Positions 63,282-64,000 of a stretch of DNA of 64,000 bases are shown piece after piece. Each line of letters begins with the position of its first letter. Positions within the stretch are counted from its first letter, which is position 1. Below the pieces are notes generated by a model. The model saw nothing but the letters and a program-made list of their open reading frames with translations, was not told the DNA's origin and did no database searches. The position numbers were made by a program, and so were the translations under genes. This DNA comes from Prolixibacteraceae bacterium (lineage in GTDB: Bacteria > Bacteroidota > Bacteroidia > Bacteroidales > Prolixibacteraceae): positions 1 to 64,000 of the forward strand of contig JABGRN010000004.1 of assembly GCA_018648265.1 (NCBI GenBank), in the 5' to 3' direction.

Positions 63282-64000
63282 ATGAAAAAACTAATATTTA
63301 TTTTTCGGTCACTAAGAAAAAATTTGAGACTTACCCTTATAAATGTTTTTTGCATGGCCTTAGGTCTTGCAGCAGCAGGAGTTATTCTAAGTTTTGTTTA
63401 CCAGGAATTTAATTACGACTCAGAGCATGTAAATTCAGAAACAATATTCCGAATAATTCAAAAAGATGGCGATCAGCAAAGTCCGTATACTTTTGCGCCA
63501 CTAGCCGAAGAACTAAAAGCGAATTTCCCGGAAATCGAAAATACAGTCAGAGTTAGTTTTTTTTACGGATACCTGGCCTGTTCAACATCAGAAAACAAAT
63601 TCAATGAGACCGGGGCTATTTTTGCCGACCCTGATTTTTTTAATCTATTTTCTTTTCCATTAATTAGCGGAAACAGCAAGGACTGCCTACTTTCTCCAAA
63701 CTCAGTTGTTATCTCGCAAAAGGCATCAAAAAAATACTTTGGCAACGAAGATCCTGTTGGGAAAAGTTTCAAAGTTGGCGAGCACAAAGAAATTATTGTA
63801 AGCGGTGTTTTTGAAGATTTTAAATCGAATTCAAATTTTCAGGGCGATTTAGTATTTCCGCTCGAAAAAATTTCAAAACTCACACAAATATGGATTGAAC
63901 CAAGCTGGAAACACGAAAGTGAAATTCATACGTTTGTATTGTTTTCAGATAATACCAACCCTGAGGAAATTTCAAAAAAATGCGAAAATTACATTTCAAA
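63282..64000 (+). CDS. ABC permease 8, N-terminal part (runs off the window)
   Basis: An ATG at 63282, 15 bp after permease 7, opens a frame with no stop to the window end (239 complete codons). It encodes helix 1 (about 18-42) and most of the first MacB_PCD domain, with the family motifs NSVVISQKASKKYFGNEDPVGKS and IFADPDFFNLFS. It resembles permease 3 in this region. The array therefore continues beyond the window. Confidence 0.88.
   Translation, partial: MKKLIFIFRSLRKNLRLTLINVFCMALGLAAAGVILSFVYQEFNYDSEHVNSETIFRIIQKDGDQQSPYTFAPLAEELKANFPEIENTVRVSFFYGYLACSTSENKFNETGAIFADPDFFNLFSFPLISGNSKDCLLSPNSVVISQKASKKYFGNEDPVGKSFKVGEHKEIIVSGVFEDFKSNSNFQGDLVFPLEKISKLTQIWIEPSWKHESEIHTFVLFSDNTNPEEISKKCENYIS

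Overview
The window looks like chromosomal DNA of an AT-rich Bacteroidota bacterium, probably of the Marinilabiliales/Prolixibacteraceae type (inference). Three things point there. Many genes are preceded by the phylum-specific -7 element TAnnTTTG. Type IX secretion appears as a PorZ-like propeller protein and a PKD protein with a C-terminal sorting domain. The gene families (GH97, DUF3810, SPOR lipoproteins, DUF4143 ATPases, FtsX-type permeases ending NPVEALRYE) are typical of the phylum. No tRNA, rRNA, CRISPR array, prophage or full-length insertion sequence was seen.

Positions 1-24.8 kb are mostly housekeeping genes: a truncated exported protein, nadA and a methyltransferase, a dCMP deaminase/S41 protease operon, a ROK kinase, two SPOR lipoproteins, cysQ, a Memo-AMMECR1 fusion, an rdgB-porZ-recO operon, dtd with a MazG-like gene, a long-chain prenyl synthase, an ArsR regulator, a secreted cyanophycinase-like peptidase, a T9SS cargo protein, a DUF3810 protease-like membrane protein, an MBL hydrolase, a DUF4143 ATPase and a RACo-like 2Fe-2S/ASKHA protein. 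The gaps hold several small repeats or MITE-like elements (5.8, 10.0, 14.1, 22.1 and 24.9 kb).

Positions 25-38.3 kb are more accessory: an exported Calx-beta ADP-ribosylglycohydrolase, an FAD oxidoreductase, an orphan GH97 glucosidase-like lipoprotein, a TonB-C-like protein, rnhB, a small surface-glycan group (GT4, FkbM methyltransferase, flippase), a DUF3267 protein and a second DUF4143 ATPase preceded by a palindromic operator-like cluster.

Positions 38.3-64 kb form one coherent system and the most interesting part. A histidine kinase and an NtrC-type sigma-54 activator are transcribed leftward. Facing them are two sigma-54 promoters (41122 and 41830), each with the same 17-bp upstream palindrome exactly 92 bp before the -24 element. 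The first promoter drives a small exported acidic protein and a 40-codon ORF that share an LEFExWM motif. The second drives TolC, a membrane-fusion adaptor, one ABC ATPase and a tandem array of at least eight ~790-820-residue FtsX/MacB-type permeases. The third permease is broken by an in-frame TAG and the eighth runs off the window. The permeases differ through most of their length but are nearly identical over the last ~50-95 residues, partly at the nucleotide level. A four-helix-bundle gene bracketed by 7-bp repeats and two REP-like elements have entered the operon. A single ATPase, adaptor and outer-membrane channel apparently serve a family of interchangeable permeases under envelope-signal-responsive sigma-54 control (inference).
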